Assembly: GCA_028276345.1 (NCBI GenBank)
Contig: JAPYWM010000010.1
Coordinates: forward strand, 1 to 16,306
Direction: 5' to 3'
Length of the DNA: 16,306 nucleotides
DNA from: Sphingobacterium sp.
GTDB taxonomy: Bacteria > Bacteroidota > Bacteroidia > SpSt-205
Of the stretch, positions 1 to 8,087 are shown in pieces (the first letter of the stretch is position 1; each line of letters begins with the position of its first letter). The notes beneath the pieces are model-generated. The model was not told the origin of the DNA. It saw only the letters and a list, made by a program, of their open reading frames with translations, and did no database searches. A program made the position numbers and the translations under genes.

Positions 1-623
1 TGGAAGAAATCCGCGAAGCTGCCGCGCTGGGCATCCTGGATGGCGTCACCACGAATCCTTCCCTCATGGCTAAAATCGGCGTGAAGGACTTTGCTGCGCA
101 CTACCGGGCTATCGCCCAGATCGTGCGGGGCCCCGTCAGCGCCGAAGTCATCAGCACCACCTACGAAGGTATGCTGGAAGAAGCCCGCAACCTCGTCAAC
201 CTCGCCCCGAATATCGTCGTCAAAATCCCCTTCACCCCCGATGGCGTCAAAGCCCTCGTCACCCTCAAAGAAGAAGGCATTCCCACCAACTGCACGCTGG
301 TCTTTTCCAGCTTGCAAGCGCTTATTGCTGCGAAAGCGGGCGCTACCTATGTTAGTCCTTTCCTCGGTAGGCTGGACGATATCGGTCACAATGGCATCAG
401 TCTCATCCAGGAGATTCGGGCGATCTATGACCGGTACGACTTCGAGACGAAGGTCCTGGCGGCGAGCTTACGCCACCCCCGGCATGTTCTGGAGTCTGCT
501 CTATCTGGCGCAGACATCGCCACCATGCCTTACAGCGTGCTCAAACAGCTTTTTGCCCACCCCCTCACCGACAAAGGCCTGGCCCAGTTTTTAGCCGACT
601 ACGAAAAGCTCCATGGCCGTTGA
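1..623 (+). CDS. Transaldolase / fructose-6-phosphate aldolase, small TalC/FSA-type (5' truncated)
   Basis: The reading frame is already open at base 3 (first residues [20 protein letters not shown]), so the start lies outside the window. 206 residues are visible; the family is usually about 215-220, so only about ten are missing. Seen: the TTNPSLM strand near the N-terminus, TTYEGM, the Schiff-base lysine in VVKIP (codon 222-224), [13 protein letters not shown], and a family-like C-terminus ([15 protein letters not shown]). Known for the family: cytosolic class I aldolase that moves a dihydroxyacetone unit between sugar phosphates (non-oxidative pentose phosphate pathway) or cleaves fructose 6-phosphate. 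The sequence does not let me decide between the two activities. Its last 11 bases overlap cinA, so the two are probably co-transcribed and translationally coupled. Confidence 0.93.
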   Translation, partial: EEIREAAALGILDGVTTNPSLMAKIGVKDFAAHYRAIAQIVRGPVSAEVISTTYEGMLEEARNLVNLAPNIVVKIPFTPDGVKALVTLKEEGIPTNCTLVFSSLQALIAAKAGATYVSPFLGRLDDIGHNGISLIQEIRAIYDRYDFETKVLAASLRHPRHVLESALSGADIATMPYSVLKQLFAHPLTDKGLAQFLADYEKLHGR

Positions 624-1854
624 GGCGCAGCTCCTCATTATTGGGAGTGAACTGACGGAGGGGCGTCTACGGGATGCCCATGCAGTTTTTTTGAGCCGGG
701 AGCTGACGCGGTTGGGCTTTTATGTGGCGGGGATTCACCTTCTGCCGGACGACCCGGCTAAGCTGCGGCTCTGCATGCAGCGCCTCTTAGAGAGCCCCGC
801 CAGCGTGATCATCTCCGTGGGAGGCCTTGGCCACACTTCGGACGACCTGACTAAGCCGCTTTGGGCCGAGATCCTCGGAGACAGCTACGACGTAGATGCC
901 CAGCTTCTTTCGCTCTTGCAGGAGCGGCTGCAAAAGCGGGGCGTTACATTGCCCTATATAGAGCGCTATGCGGAGGTGCCGCGCGGCGGACGGGCCTTCC
1001 CCAACCCCGTCGGTTTAGCCCCTGCGCTGCTGTGGGAATACGACGAGAAAGTCCTGTGGGCCCTGCCGGGCGTGCCGGCCGAACTGCAAGCTTTCTGGAC
1101 GGAGGTCGTCCAGCCCTATCTCCTGGAGCGCTTTGGCCTGGCCACGCCGCTGGAAATCACCCTCCGTACGACAGGCCTCACCGAAAGCGGCCTCTCTGCA
1201 CGCCTGAGGACCTGGGAAGCTGAAAAGCCAGCCACCCTTCGCCTGGCCTATAATCCAAGCTGGGAAGGCGTCTCGCTCCACCTTTCCGCACCGGCGGATT
1301 TTCCCTTAGCGGAGTTTACGTACTGGACGGAAAACCTCCGGCAGATTATCGGCCCGTATATCTATGCCGAGGGGCCAACCACCCTACCAGCGGCCCTCAT
1401 CGCCGCCCTTAGGCAGCAGGGGCTAACTATTTCCACGGCCGAAAGCTGCACCGGCGGACATATTGCTGCTGCCCTGGTGGATGTACCGGGCGCCTCCGAT
1501 GTCCTGCGCGGCAGCGTGGTCGCCTACCACAACGACATCAAGAAAGCGCTTCTGAACGTGCCAGCCCTTACGTTGGAAACAGAAGGCGCCGTCAGTGAGC
1601 CGACGGCGCAAGCCATGGTGCGCGGCATCCGCAATCTCACCCGTAGCAGCATCGGGATCGCCACAACTGGCATTGCAGGGCCCACGGGCGGTACCCCTAC
1701 CAAGCCTGTCGGCCTTGTCTACATCGCTATCGAGACGCCCGACCGCACCTTCGTCAAACCTTACCACTTCCCGGGGGGACGTGAGGTGGTTATCGCAAGG
1801 GCTACCGCTACCGCCCTATCCCTCACCTGGCAAATCCTCCACAACCTCTTATGA
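613..1854 (+). CDS. cinA: CinA-family protein (molybdopterin-binding-like domain plus nicotinamide-nucleotide amidase domain)
   Basis: 413 residues, the normal full length. The N-terminal COG1058/MoCF-like domain (about 1-170) carries [10 protein letters not shown] (9-18), GGLGHTSDD (70-78) and LPGVPAEL (151-158). The C-terminal PncC/CinA-C domain (about 255-413) carries STAESCTGG (274-282), [11 protein letters not shown] (300-310), GAVSEP (325-330) and [10 protein letters not shown] (351-360). Known: the C-terminal domain deamidates nicotinamide mononucleotide in the pyridine nucleotide salvage cycle, and the N-terminal domain of full-length CinA has been linked to ADP-ribose pyrophosphatase activity. 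The name 'competence/damage-inducible' does not prove a role in competence here. One oddity is His74, where this family's loop normally reads GLGPT. The start ATG lies inside the aldolase gene and has no Shine-Dalgarno sequence; the stop overlaps the hldD start as ATGA. Confidence 0.95.
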   Translation: MAVEAQLLIIGSELTEGRLRDAHAVFLSRELTRLGFYVAGIHLLPDDPAKLRLCMQRLLESPASVIISVGGLGHTSDDLTKPLWAEILGDSYDVDAQLLSLLQERLQKRGVTLPYIERYAEVPRGGRAFPNPVGLAPALLWEYDEKVLWALPGVPAELQAFWTEVVQPYLLERFGLATPLEITLRTTGLTESGLSARLRTWEAEKPATLRLAYNPSWEGVSLHLSAPADFPLAEFTYWTENLRQIIGPYIYAEGPTTLPAALIAALRQQGLTISTAESCTGGHIAAALVDVPGASDVLRGSVVAYHNDIKKALLNVPALTLETEGAVSEPTAQAMVRGIRNLTRSSIGIATTGIAGPTGGTPTKPVGLVYIAIETPDRTFVKPYHFPGGREVVIARATATALSLTWQILHNLL

Positions 1855-2819
1855 TCTTACTCACAGGCGCCGCCGGCTTCATCGGGAGCGCTTTCGCCGC
1901 CTACCTCAACGAACAAGGCCTCACTGACCTGGTACTGGTGGACGACTTCTCCGCCCCGGCCAAACGCCCCAACTGGCTCCACAAACGCTACCGCTATCTC
2001 GTAGAACGCCATCATCTCTGGGAGTGGTTCCCAGCCCATGCCCGCGACCTTACGGCTATCTTCCACCTGGGCGCGCGCACCGACACCTTCCTCCAAGATG
2101 AAAAAACCTTTCACGAGCTCAACCTCGCCTACTCCCAAAAGCTCTGGACCCTCGCCACCGAGTACCAGATACCCTTCTTTTACGCTTCCAGTGCCGCTAC
2201 TTACGGGGATGGCTCGCAGGGCTTCTCCGATGAGGAAAGCCGCCTCCCCCTTCTCCAGCCGCTGAATGCCTATGCCCGTTCCAAGCATGCATTTGACCTG
2301 TGGGCTATTGCCCAGCCCCACAAGCCCCCCCGCTGGGCCGGCTTCAAGTTCTTCAACGTATACGGCCCCAACGAATACCACAAAGGCCCCATGAGCAGCG
2401 TAGCTTACCGGGGACTGCTGCAAATCCTTCAGGAAAATGAGCTTCGGCTTTTCCGCTCTTACCGGCCCGAGTACAAGGACGGCGAGCAAAAACGCGACTT
2501 TATCTACGTGAAGGACGTAGCGGACGTGCTGTACTTTTTCCTCGAGCGGGAAGTGCCCTCCGGTATTTACAACTTAGGTACGGGGAAGGCGGAGACTTTT
2601 TTAGAGCTTGGCCAGGCGCTTTTTCAAGCGCTTGGACGGCCGGCCCGCATTCGCTTTATAGACATGCCGGAGGTGATTCGGGAGAAATACCAATATTTCA
2701 CGGAGGCAGACATGGGGAAGCTCCGGTCTGTGGGGTATACGCGACCGTTTCACACTGTCCGGGAGGGGGTGGGAGCCTATGTGCGGGCGTATTTGTATCC
2801 GGAGGTGCGCTACTGGTAG
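1851..2819 (+). CDS. hldD: ADP-L-glycero-D-manno-heptose 6-epimerase
   Basis: 322 residues, an extended short-chain dehydrogenase/reductase. Seen: the N-terminal dinucleotide-binding motif TGAAGFIG (5-12), DDFS at the end of the second strand (31-34), FHLGARTDT (71-79), SSAATYGDG (113-121) and the catalytic YxxxK pair in YARSK (Tyr141, Lys145), then NVYGPNEYHKG (169-179) and RDFIYVKDVADV (215-226). The FHLGARTDT and NVYGPNEYHKG segments and the overall length fit HldD/RfaD better than GalE-type epimerases. Known role: converts ADP-D-glycero- to ADP-L-glycero-D-manno-heptose, the donor for the LPS inner core, in the cytosol. The ATG overlaps the cinA stop (ATGA), so it is the last gene of a three-gene plus-strand unit. 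Third codon positions shift from C-rich to G/T-rich around the second half of the gene. Confidence 0.92.
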   Translation: MILLTGAAGFIGSAFAAYLNEQGLTDLVLVDDFSAPAKRPNWLHKRYRYLVERHHLWEWFPAHARDLTAIFHLGARTDTFLQDEKTFHELNLAYSQKLWTLATEYQIPFFYASSAATYGDGSQGFSDEESRLPLLQPLNAYARSKHAFDLWAIAQPHKPPRWAGFKFFNVYGPNEYHKGPMSSVAYRGLLQILQENELRLFRSYRPEYKDGEQKRDFIYVKDVADVLYFFLEREVPSGIYNLGTGKAETFLELGQALFQALGRPARIRFIDMPEVIREKYQYFTEADMGKLRSVGYTRPFHTVREGVGAYVRAYLYPEVRYW

Positions 2820-2839
2820 AGGCCCGGGAAGCTAAACGT

Positions 2840-2878
2840 GTAGGGGGGAGGGGCCGCCGCCCCCAACGCCTCGCCTAC
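2840..2878. terminator. Possible bidirectional hairpin between convergent hldD and glnN
   Basis: The 55-base gap between the two convergent genes holds a GC-rich inverted repeat: GGGG (2850-2853), six-base spacer CCGCCG, CCCC (2860-2863). It is flanked by GTAGG (2840-2844) and CCTAC (2874-2878), the latter running into the glnN stop codon. There is no T-run on either side, so it is not a classic intrinsic terminator. Position between convergent genes is the main argument. Confidence 0.3.
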
Positions 2879-5019
2879 AAGTAAAAGAGCATTTCGGCGT
2901 AGGAGGGGAGCCCCGAAGCCCCTGCCGGCAGAAGCTGCTCTAAGGCATCGCACGCCTGGCGCATACGCTCCATAAGCGGCCGCACCCGCTCATAACACAA
3001 TTCCGCCTGCGCATGCACCTCTGACGTCTCGTCAATCAGGCGCTCCACCTGCTCCGCTTCCTCGAGCCCCGCATGAAGGGTATCAATATGCGTCTGGATC
3101 GTTTTCAGCAGGGACTTTTGCGGCTCGGGAGGATTTCCGCCCAGGGCCTGGCTCACCTGTAAGGCGGCCTGAGCAATAGTCATCTGGTACTGGAAGGCCG
3201 CTGGTAAAACATGCTGGCGTACCAGGCTACGAAGGGCGTTTAGTTCTATGCGCAGGGCTTTGACATAGCGTTCGAGGCGGACCTCATAGCGGGCGTGGAG
3301 TTCGGTCTCGGAGAAGACGTGGAGGCGGGTGAAGAGCTGACGACTGGACGGAGATATATACGCTTTGAGGGCTTCTGGGGTGCTGGAGGTGACGGGCAGG
3401 CCACGGCGCTGGGCTTCGGCGACCCACTCGGCGCTGTAGTTATTGCCATCGAAGCGGATGGCGCGGCTTTCCACGAAGAAGGCCCGCATGGTCTCGAAGA
3501 GGGCCTGCTGGCGGGACTTGCCGGCTTTGAGGGCGGCCTCCACAGCATCGGCAAAGTCGTGGAAGGCTTCGGCTACAGCGGCATTGAGCACGATCATGGC
3601 TGGGGCGCAGTGCGCCGAGGCGCCCACGGCCCGCAGCTCAAACTTATTCCCCGTGAAGGCGAACGGCGAGGTTCGATTACGGTCGGTATTGTCCCGGAAG
3701 ACGGCGGGGATTTTGGGGATAGCGAGGGGCATGGGTTGTTTTTCGGCGATGGGGGGCTGGGTGGCCGTAGATTCAATCGTGTCTATGGCTTTTGAGAGGG
3801 TTTCGCCTAAGAAGACGGAGAGGATGGCGGGCGGGGCTTCGTTGCCGCCCAGGCGGTGTTCGTTGCCCGGTGTGGCAAAAGTCGCCCTTAGGAGGGCTGC
3901 ATGCCGATGAATAGCCCGCAGGATGATACTCAGCACGACCAGGAAGCGGAACTGGTCCTTGGCTGTTTTGCCGGGAGAAAGGAGGTTGATGCCGGTATCG
4001 GTGCGGAGGGACCAGTTATTGTGTTTGCCGGAGCCGTTGATGCCAGCGAAGGGCTTTTCATGGAGGAGGGAGGCGAGGCCGTGTTCGGCCGCTACCCGCT
4101 GAATGAGGTCCATGAGGAGCTGGTTGTGATCAATGGCGATGTTGATGTCTTCAAAGGTGGGGGCGCACTCGTACTGGGCAGGGGCGACTTCGTTGTGGCG
4201 GGTTTTGAGGGGGATGCCCAGCCGCCAGGCTTCCCGTTCTAACTTTTCAAAGAAAGCCAGAACGCGGGACGGAATAGAGCCAAAGTAGTGGTCTTCCATT
4301 TGCTGTCCGCGGGGTGAAGGGGCGCCGATAAGGGTCCGGCCCGTGAGATAGAGGTCTGGCCGCCGCCAGTAAAGCGCCCGGTCTATCAGGAAAAACTCCT
4401 GTTCAATCCCGAGGGTTGGCGTGACCCGCCGCACGCCCGGCAAGAAGTACCTCAGCACGCGCAGGGCGGCTTGGCTCAGCGCTTCTATGGAACGCAGGAG
4501 GGGGACTTTGTAGTCCAGGGCTTCCCCCGTGAAGGAGATATAAACGGAGGGGATACAGAGGGTGTGGCCATAGATGAATGGCGGGGAGGTGGGGTCCCAG
4601 GCCGTGTAGCCGCGCGCTTCAAACGTGCTGCGCAGCCCCCCACTGGGAAAAGAAGACGCATCGGGTTCCTGCTGCAGGAGTTCGCTGCCATTGAGCGCAT
4701 AGAGGGGCTTGCCGTCTATCACTTCGTAGAGGGCCTCGTGCTTTTCGGCGGTGAGACCGGTGAGGGGATGAAACCAGTGCGTGTAGTGCGTCGCGCCGCG
4801 GTCTTCGGCCCATTGCCGCATGCCATTAGCAATCTCATCCGCCAGCGCCAGCGATATAGGCTCTCCCTCTTCCCACCGGCGTAAACCTTCCAACGCAGAG
4901 TCTGAGAGATACTGCCGCAAAACCTCCCCCGCAAAAACCAGCTCTCCAAACTCGGACTTCTCTCGGCGCACCGCCGTCAGCGTGCCATTGCTATGGGCGA
5001 ACTTCTCTCCGGGACGCAT
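2875..5019 (-). CDS. glnN: Glutamine synthetase type III
   Basis: 714 residues from ATG 5019; family members are about 700-730. Seen, with residue numbers from that ATG: the GSIII N-terminal block GATHYTHWFHPLTG (75-88) and EPDASSFPSGGLR (118-130), the catalytic-domain motifs GIEQEFF (204-210) and HNEVAPAQYE (275-284), the GSIII signature GINGSGKHNNWS (326-337), GNEHRLGGNEAPP (385-397), NRTSPFAFTGNKFE (448-461), then a helical C-terminal extension. Function: ATP-dependent amidation of glutamate with ammonium, cytosolic, a large oligomer typical of Bacteroidota and cyanobacteria. Start choice: a TTG two codons upstream (5023-5025) falls inside the promoter octamer TACCTTTG (5023-5030), so ATG at 5017-5019 is preferred. 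It lies 23 bases after the aminotransferase stop but has its own promoter box. No PII gene is nearby. Confidence 0.96.
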   Translation of the reverse strand: MRPGEKFAHSNGTLTAVRREKSEFGELVFAGEVLRQYLSDSALEGLRRWEEGEPISLALADEIANGMRQWAEDRGATHYTHWFHPLTGLTAEKHEALYEVIDGKPLYALNGSELLQQEPDASSFPSGGLRSTFEARGYTAWDPTSPPFIYGHTLCIPSVYISFTGEALDYKVPLLRSIEALSQAALRVLRYFLPGVRRVTPTLGIEQEFFLIDRALYWRRPDLYLTGRTLIGAPSPRGQQMEDHYFGSIPSRVLAFFEKLEREAWRLGIPLKTRHNEVAPAQYECAPTFEDINIAIDHNQLLMDLIQRVAAEHGLASLLHEKPFAGINGSGKHNNWSLRTDTGINLLSPGKTAKDQFRFLVVLSIILRAIHRHAALLRATFATPGNEHRLGGNEAPPAILSVFLGETLSKAIDTIESTATQPPIAEKQPMPLAIPKIPAVFRDNTDRNRTSPFAFTGNKFELRAVGASAHCAPAMIVLNAAVAEAFHDFADAVEAALKAGKSRQQALFETMRAFFVESRAIRFDGNNYSAEWVAEAQRRGLPVTSSTPEALKAYISPSSRQLFTRLHVFSETELHARYEVRLERYVKALRIELNALRSLVRQHVLPAAFQYQMTIAQAALQVSQALGGNPPEPQKSLLKTIQTHIDTLHAGLEEAEQVERLIDETSEVHAQAELCYERVRPLMERMRQACDALEQLLPAGASGLPSYAEMLFYL

Positions 5020-5022
5020 AGG

Positions 5023-5030
5023 CAAAGGTA
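5023..5030 (-). promoter_or_regulatory. TACCTTTG -7-type promoter box for glnN
   Basis: Minus-strand TACCTTTG matches the Bacteroidota -7 consensus TAnnTTTG and ends 3 bases before the glnN ATG. If the octamer is centred at -7, transcription would begin at or next to the A of ATG. I see no TTTG -33 element at the usual distance. Confidence 0.62.
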
Positions 5031-5042
5031 CGAGTTAGTCTC

Positions 5043-6290
5043 CTATCCCCGCCGGGCTTTCCACAGCGCTTCTACCAGCCGGTCCAGCTCGGAAAAGCGC
5101 GTATAGACGTGGGGCGTCACCCGCAGGCCCTGGATGCCCTTCCAGTCAATGGCGGTGGTAATAATCTGATGCTTTTCCAGAAGGTAGTCGGCGAGACGGG
5201 TGGGTTCCCAGCCCTCCATCTGGATAGTGGATAGTCCCCCGGCGAGCTTATCGGGTGTAAGGCTACGTATGCCAGGGATTTCCAGAGCTTTTTGCAGCCA
5301 ATAGCGCCGTAAGCTGACCAGACGTTCATACTTTCGCTGCGCCCCGATAGCCTCATGAAAGTCTATCGCGGCATGAATCGCCTGCTCAGTGGGGATGGAA
5401 CGGGTGCCCAAGTGCTCAAACTTCCGAATGTCATCGGCTTTGCGGTCCGCCGGCGCCGCAAAAAGGGGCCACACCTCGCGGATTTTCTCTTTGCGCACGT
5501 AGAGGAGACCTGTCCCGAAGGGCGCACAGAGCCACTTATGCAGGCTTACCCCAATCGCATCACACCCCAGCTCCGAAAACCGATACACTAAATGCGCAAA
5601 GCTGTGCGCCGCATCCACAATCGTGAAGAGGCCCCGTCGGCGGGCTTCGGCGCATAGGCGGGCCAGCGGAACCACCTGCCCGGTCCAGTTGATGAGGTGC
5701 GTCAGGTGCAAGACGCGGGTACGCGGCGTGATAGCCTCCAAGTAAGGGCGAATGAGCGCCTCTTCGTCGTCGGTGGGCAGGGGAAGACGGAGCCAGCGGA
5801 CTTTGATGCCGTCACGGGCTTCCCGCTGCTGCCAGGCGGCCATCATGCTGGGATAGTCGCTCTCGGCGGCAATGACCTCATCGCCCCGCCGTAGGTCCAG
5901 CCCGAATATCACGGTCTCGAGGGCTTCGGTGGTGTTTCGAACGAGAGCAATTTCCTCGGGGTCAGCACCGGACAGTTCAGCAAGACGCTGTCGCAAAGGC
6001 TCCTTTTTATCCTGTACCCGCCACATGACGTAAGCAGGGGCTTCGTTAGCTGCCGCTTCGAGGCGCCCTAGCATCTCCTCCACCGGCTTGGGATGCGGGG
6101 AGACACCGCCATTATTGAGGTTGAGCAGCGTGGGATGGCGAGGAAACTGAAATCGTACCCACTCCCAGAAATCTTCCTCAGGCAGGCTCTGCACGTCTTT
6201 TAGCGGAAGCGCCTGAAAAGTCTTCTCCTTTCCCAAAAGGCGGGCGGTAAAAAGCCCTACGCCCAGCGACAGAAATCCCCGACGCGTCAT
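5043..6290 (-). CDS. Class V aminotransferase-fold PLP enzyme with Tat signal (isopenicillin N epimerase / cysteine desulfurase-like)
   Basis: 415 residues. The N-terminus MTRRGFLSLGVGLFTA is a twin-arginine (Tat) signal: RR at 3-4, FLS, then a short hydrophobic stretch. The remainder is a fold-type I PLP enzyme: LNNGGVSPHP (58-67), RNTTEALE (118-125), the cofactor-binding DAAHSFAH (226-233; Asp226, His229), the Schiff-base lysine in SLHKWL (Lys252), GTGLLYVR (259-266) and GTRSIPTEQAI (295-305). Known for relatives: isopenicillin N epimerase-like and SufS/CsdA-like enzymes share this fold. No SUF or ISC partner is nearby, and the export signal argues against a role in cytosolic Fe-S assembly. 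Substrate unknown. The Tat pathway would let it fold with PLP in the cytosol and act in the periplasm. No clear signal peptidase site (AxA) is visible, so it may stay anchored. Confidence 0.85.
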   Translation of the reverse strand: MTRRGFLSLGVGLFTARLLGKEKTFQALPLKDVQSLPEEDFWEWVRFQFPRHPTLLNLNNGGVSPHPKPVEEMLGRLEAAANEAPAYVMWRVQDKKEPLRQRLAELSGADPEEIALVRNTTEALETVIFGLDLRRGDEVIAAESDYPSMMAAWQQREARDGIKVRWLRLPLPTDDEEALIRPYLEAITPRTRVLHLTHLINWTGQVVPLARLCAEARRRGLFTIVDAAHSFAHLVYRFSELGCDAIGVSLHKWLCAPFGTGLLYVRKEKIREVWPLFAAPADRKADDIRKFEHLGTRSIPTEQAIHAAIDFHEAIGAQRKYERLVSLRRYWLQKALEIPGIRSLTPDKLAGGLSTIQMEGWEPTRLADYLLEKHQIITTAIDWKGIQGLRVTPHVYTRFSELDRLVEALWKARRG

Positions 6291-6294
6291 GCTT

Positions 6295-6302
6295 CAAAGA
6301 TA
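6295..6302 (-). promoter_or_regulatory. TATCTTTG -7-type promoter box for the class V aminotransferase gene
   Basis: Minus-strand TATCTTTG followed by AAGC and then ATG, a 4-base gap. Same geometry as the htrA box (TACCTTTG, AAAC, ATG). No -33 TTTG seen at the normal spacing and no Shine-Dalgarno sequence. Confidence 0.6.
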
Positions 6303-6351
6303 AGACAGACATAAGCTCCATGCGGGCCTATCCCAGGGAGCCGCCCGCCTA

Positions 6352-6365
6352 CTTTGGGATCAAAG
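6352..6365. repeat. Palindrome CTTTG-GGAT-CAAAG midway between divergent promoters
   Basis: A perfect 5-base inverted repeat with a 4-base centre lies in the 137-base gap between the aminotransferase and SiaC-like genes. Its midpoint (6358.5) is within one base of the midpoint of the two divergent promoter boxes (6357.5). It could be an operator for both genes or chance; CAAAG/CTTTG words are also part of the promoter octamer. The remainder of this gap shows no gene or other structure I can support. Confidence 0.3.
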
Positions 6366-6412
6366 CGCTCTTGGCCTACCACGCTCCCTTCCCAAAAATC
6401 TCTCATAGCTCG

Positions 6413-6420
6413 TACCTTTG
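6413..6420 (+). promoter_or_regulatory. TACCTTTG -7-type promoter box for the SiaC-like gene
   Basis: Plus-strand TACCTTTG, then CCTAAGG, then ATG at 6428, a 7-base gap. It decides the start of the gene: an upstream in-frame ATG at 6320 would place this box inside the coding sequence. The AAGG touching the ATG is too close to act as a Shine-Dalgarno sequence. Confidence 0.6.
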
Positions 6421-6427
6421 CCTAAGG

Positions 6428-6817
6428 ATGCATTTTCATGTAGCCTCTACCCTCCACACCCCTGAGGTGCAGATCGACCTCACCAAGGGTAATATCCTTC
6501 TCAGGGGAGCCTGCTTCCCCGAAAATGCTACCGAGTTCTTTGCGCCTATCATCGAGTTTCTGCGCGAAAATATCCAGAAAAACCACGTCCCCTCCCTGGA
6601 GCTCCACCTTGAGCTCACTTACATCAACTCCGCCGCCCGAAAATCTCTCTGGCAGCTGGTGAAGCTTTTGTTAGACATGGGGACGTCCTTGCAAATCATC
6701 TTATATCGGGGGACGGAGGATGAAGAGCTGGAGGATTACGAGGAACTCGTGCGGGTGTGGGAACGGGAGTCGCGGCTTCGGATTGAAGAGCGAGAGGGGT
6801 ATTACGAGCTCAAGTAA
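6428..6817 (+). CDS. SiaC-like (DUF1987) regulatory phosphoprotein
   Basis: 129 residues from ATG 6428, the usual size of the family. Seen: TPEVQIDLTKGNILLRG (11-27), the PENATEFFAPIIEFL block (31-45), LELTYINSAARKSL (61-74), then an acidic segment DEELEDYEEL (98-107). This matches the SiaC/DUF1987 pattern of a beta sheet followed by PENA.EFY and a Y.N(T/S)SS.K phosphosite loop. Known: in Pseudomonas, SiaC is phosphorylated on Thr68 by the kinase SiaB, dephosphorylated by the PP2C phosphatase SiaA, and unphosphorylated SiaC activates the diguanylate cyclase SiaD. Here the equivalent position is Ser68. No siaA, siaB or cyclase is in the window. An in-frame extension back to 6320 is rejected: those 36 codons do not resemble the family and span the promoter box. 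Its last 16 bases overlap the convergent methyltransferase gene. Confidence 0.8.
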   Translation: MHFHVASTLHTPEVQIDLTKGNILLRGACFPENATEFFAPIIEFLRENIQKNHVPSLELHLELTYINSAARKSLWQLVKLLLDMGTSLQIILYRGTEDEELEDYEELVRVWERESRLRIEEREGYYELK

Positions 6818-8087
6818 GGTCTGGGAAGGGAGGGGCGCCCCTTATAGAGCCACCCTATCGGAAAGCCTGCTCGCACAGCACGCCCGTAAGCGTCGGTTAA
6901 TGCCCGCTCCACCGGTTGCCGCCGCAAATACTGGTAAAACTCTTCCGCACTCAGCTCATAAGTAGGTAGCTCCTCGCCGACCAGAGCCGGCAGGAGCGCC
7001 GCCGCATGAGAGGGCTTATGATGGCGCCAGAGGGGGAGGGCTTCCATTTTTTCTATGCCGGGTAGGAGAAGCCTATAGGCAGACTCTGTAAGCGTGGATA
7101 TCGTTTCGCCCTGCTGAAAGAAAACGAGTGGGCCTTCTATGGGGAGGGGTGGGCGTTTTACCGGACGCAGCGCAGGAGGGGCTTTGTATTTGGCGGGCGC
7201 TCGCCGAGCGGGGGCGGGCTTTTTTTGCCAGGCAGAGAGGAAGAACCCCTCGCCGATGGTGCGGTGCGGATAAAAGTAATACCCCCAGCCGCCGCCAGCG
7301 TAGGAGATTTCCACGACCTGGGGGGGATGGTCCGCCCAGCGAAGGGGAAACCATTCCGGGTCCTCCGCCAGGAAGGCCGATAGGTTATCTTCGTTTTCCT
7401 CTGGGGCAAACGTGCAGGTAGAGTAAATGAGATGCCCGCCTGGTGCGACGAGGGTTTTCGCGGCGGATAGGAGGCGCCGTTGGCGCCGGCTACAGAAGTG
7501 CACCTCCTCGGGGCGCCAGGTCTGAGATAGCGAAGGGGTTTTTCGCCAGAGGCCTTCGCCACTGCATGGCGCATCCAGCAAAACCACATCAAAGGCACTG
7601 GTATAGTGCTCTGCCCACCAGGCGGGGTCTCGGCCCGTGATAAGGTAGGCTGGGATGGCCCAGCGCGCTAAGTTTTCGGCGAGGGCGGCCCGCCGATGGG
7701 AATCCGGGTCATTAGCAATCAGAAGCCCACCGGTCAGGCCCAGCTCGTCCAAGAGGAGGGTGCTTTTGCCGCCGGGGGCAGCACTCAGGTCTATCACGCG
7801 GAGGGGACGCCGCTCCGGCAAAAAGACCCGCACGCTCATGCTGGAAGCTTCCTGCACATAGTAGGCGCCCGCATGCCAGGCCGGCTCCAGCGCGAAGTTG
7901 GGCCGCTCCGCAAGCACCCGTCCCCGCGGATGCCAGGACACCGGGCTCGCCTCGGGATAGAGGTGTTTTCCCTTTTCGGGGTGAAGGCGGATAGTGGTGC
8001 GGGGCGGTTTTGCCAGCGCTTCCTGAAAGGCCTCCCACTCGGGCCCCAAGCGGGCCTGCATCCGCGCCGCAAACGCCTCAGGCCAAT

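Noticed and set aside
2840..2864. G-quadruplex or strong intrinsic terminator after hldD
   Set aside because: The G-runs do not form four regular tracts and there is no T-run; kept only as a weak hairpin candidate.
5020..5025. TTG at 5023-5025 as glnN start
   Set aside because: It is part of the TACCTTTG promoter octamer and an ATG follows two codons later.
6320..6427. In-frame ATG at 6320 as start of the SiaC-like gene (36 more residues)
   Set aside because: The extension contains the promoter octamer, is unlike the family N-terminus, and would make the protein longer than the usual size.
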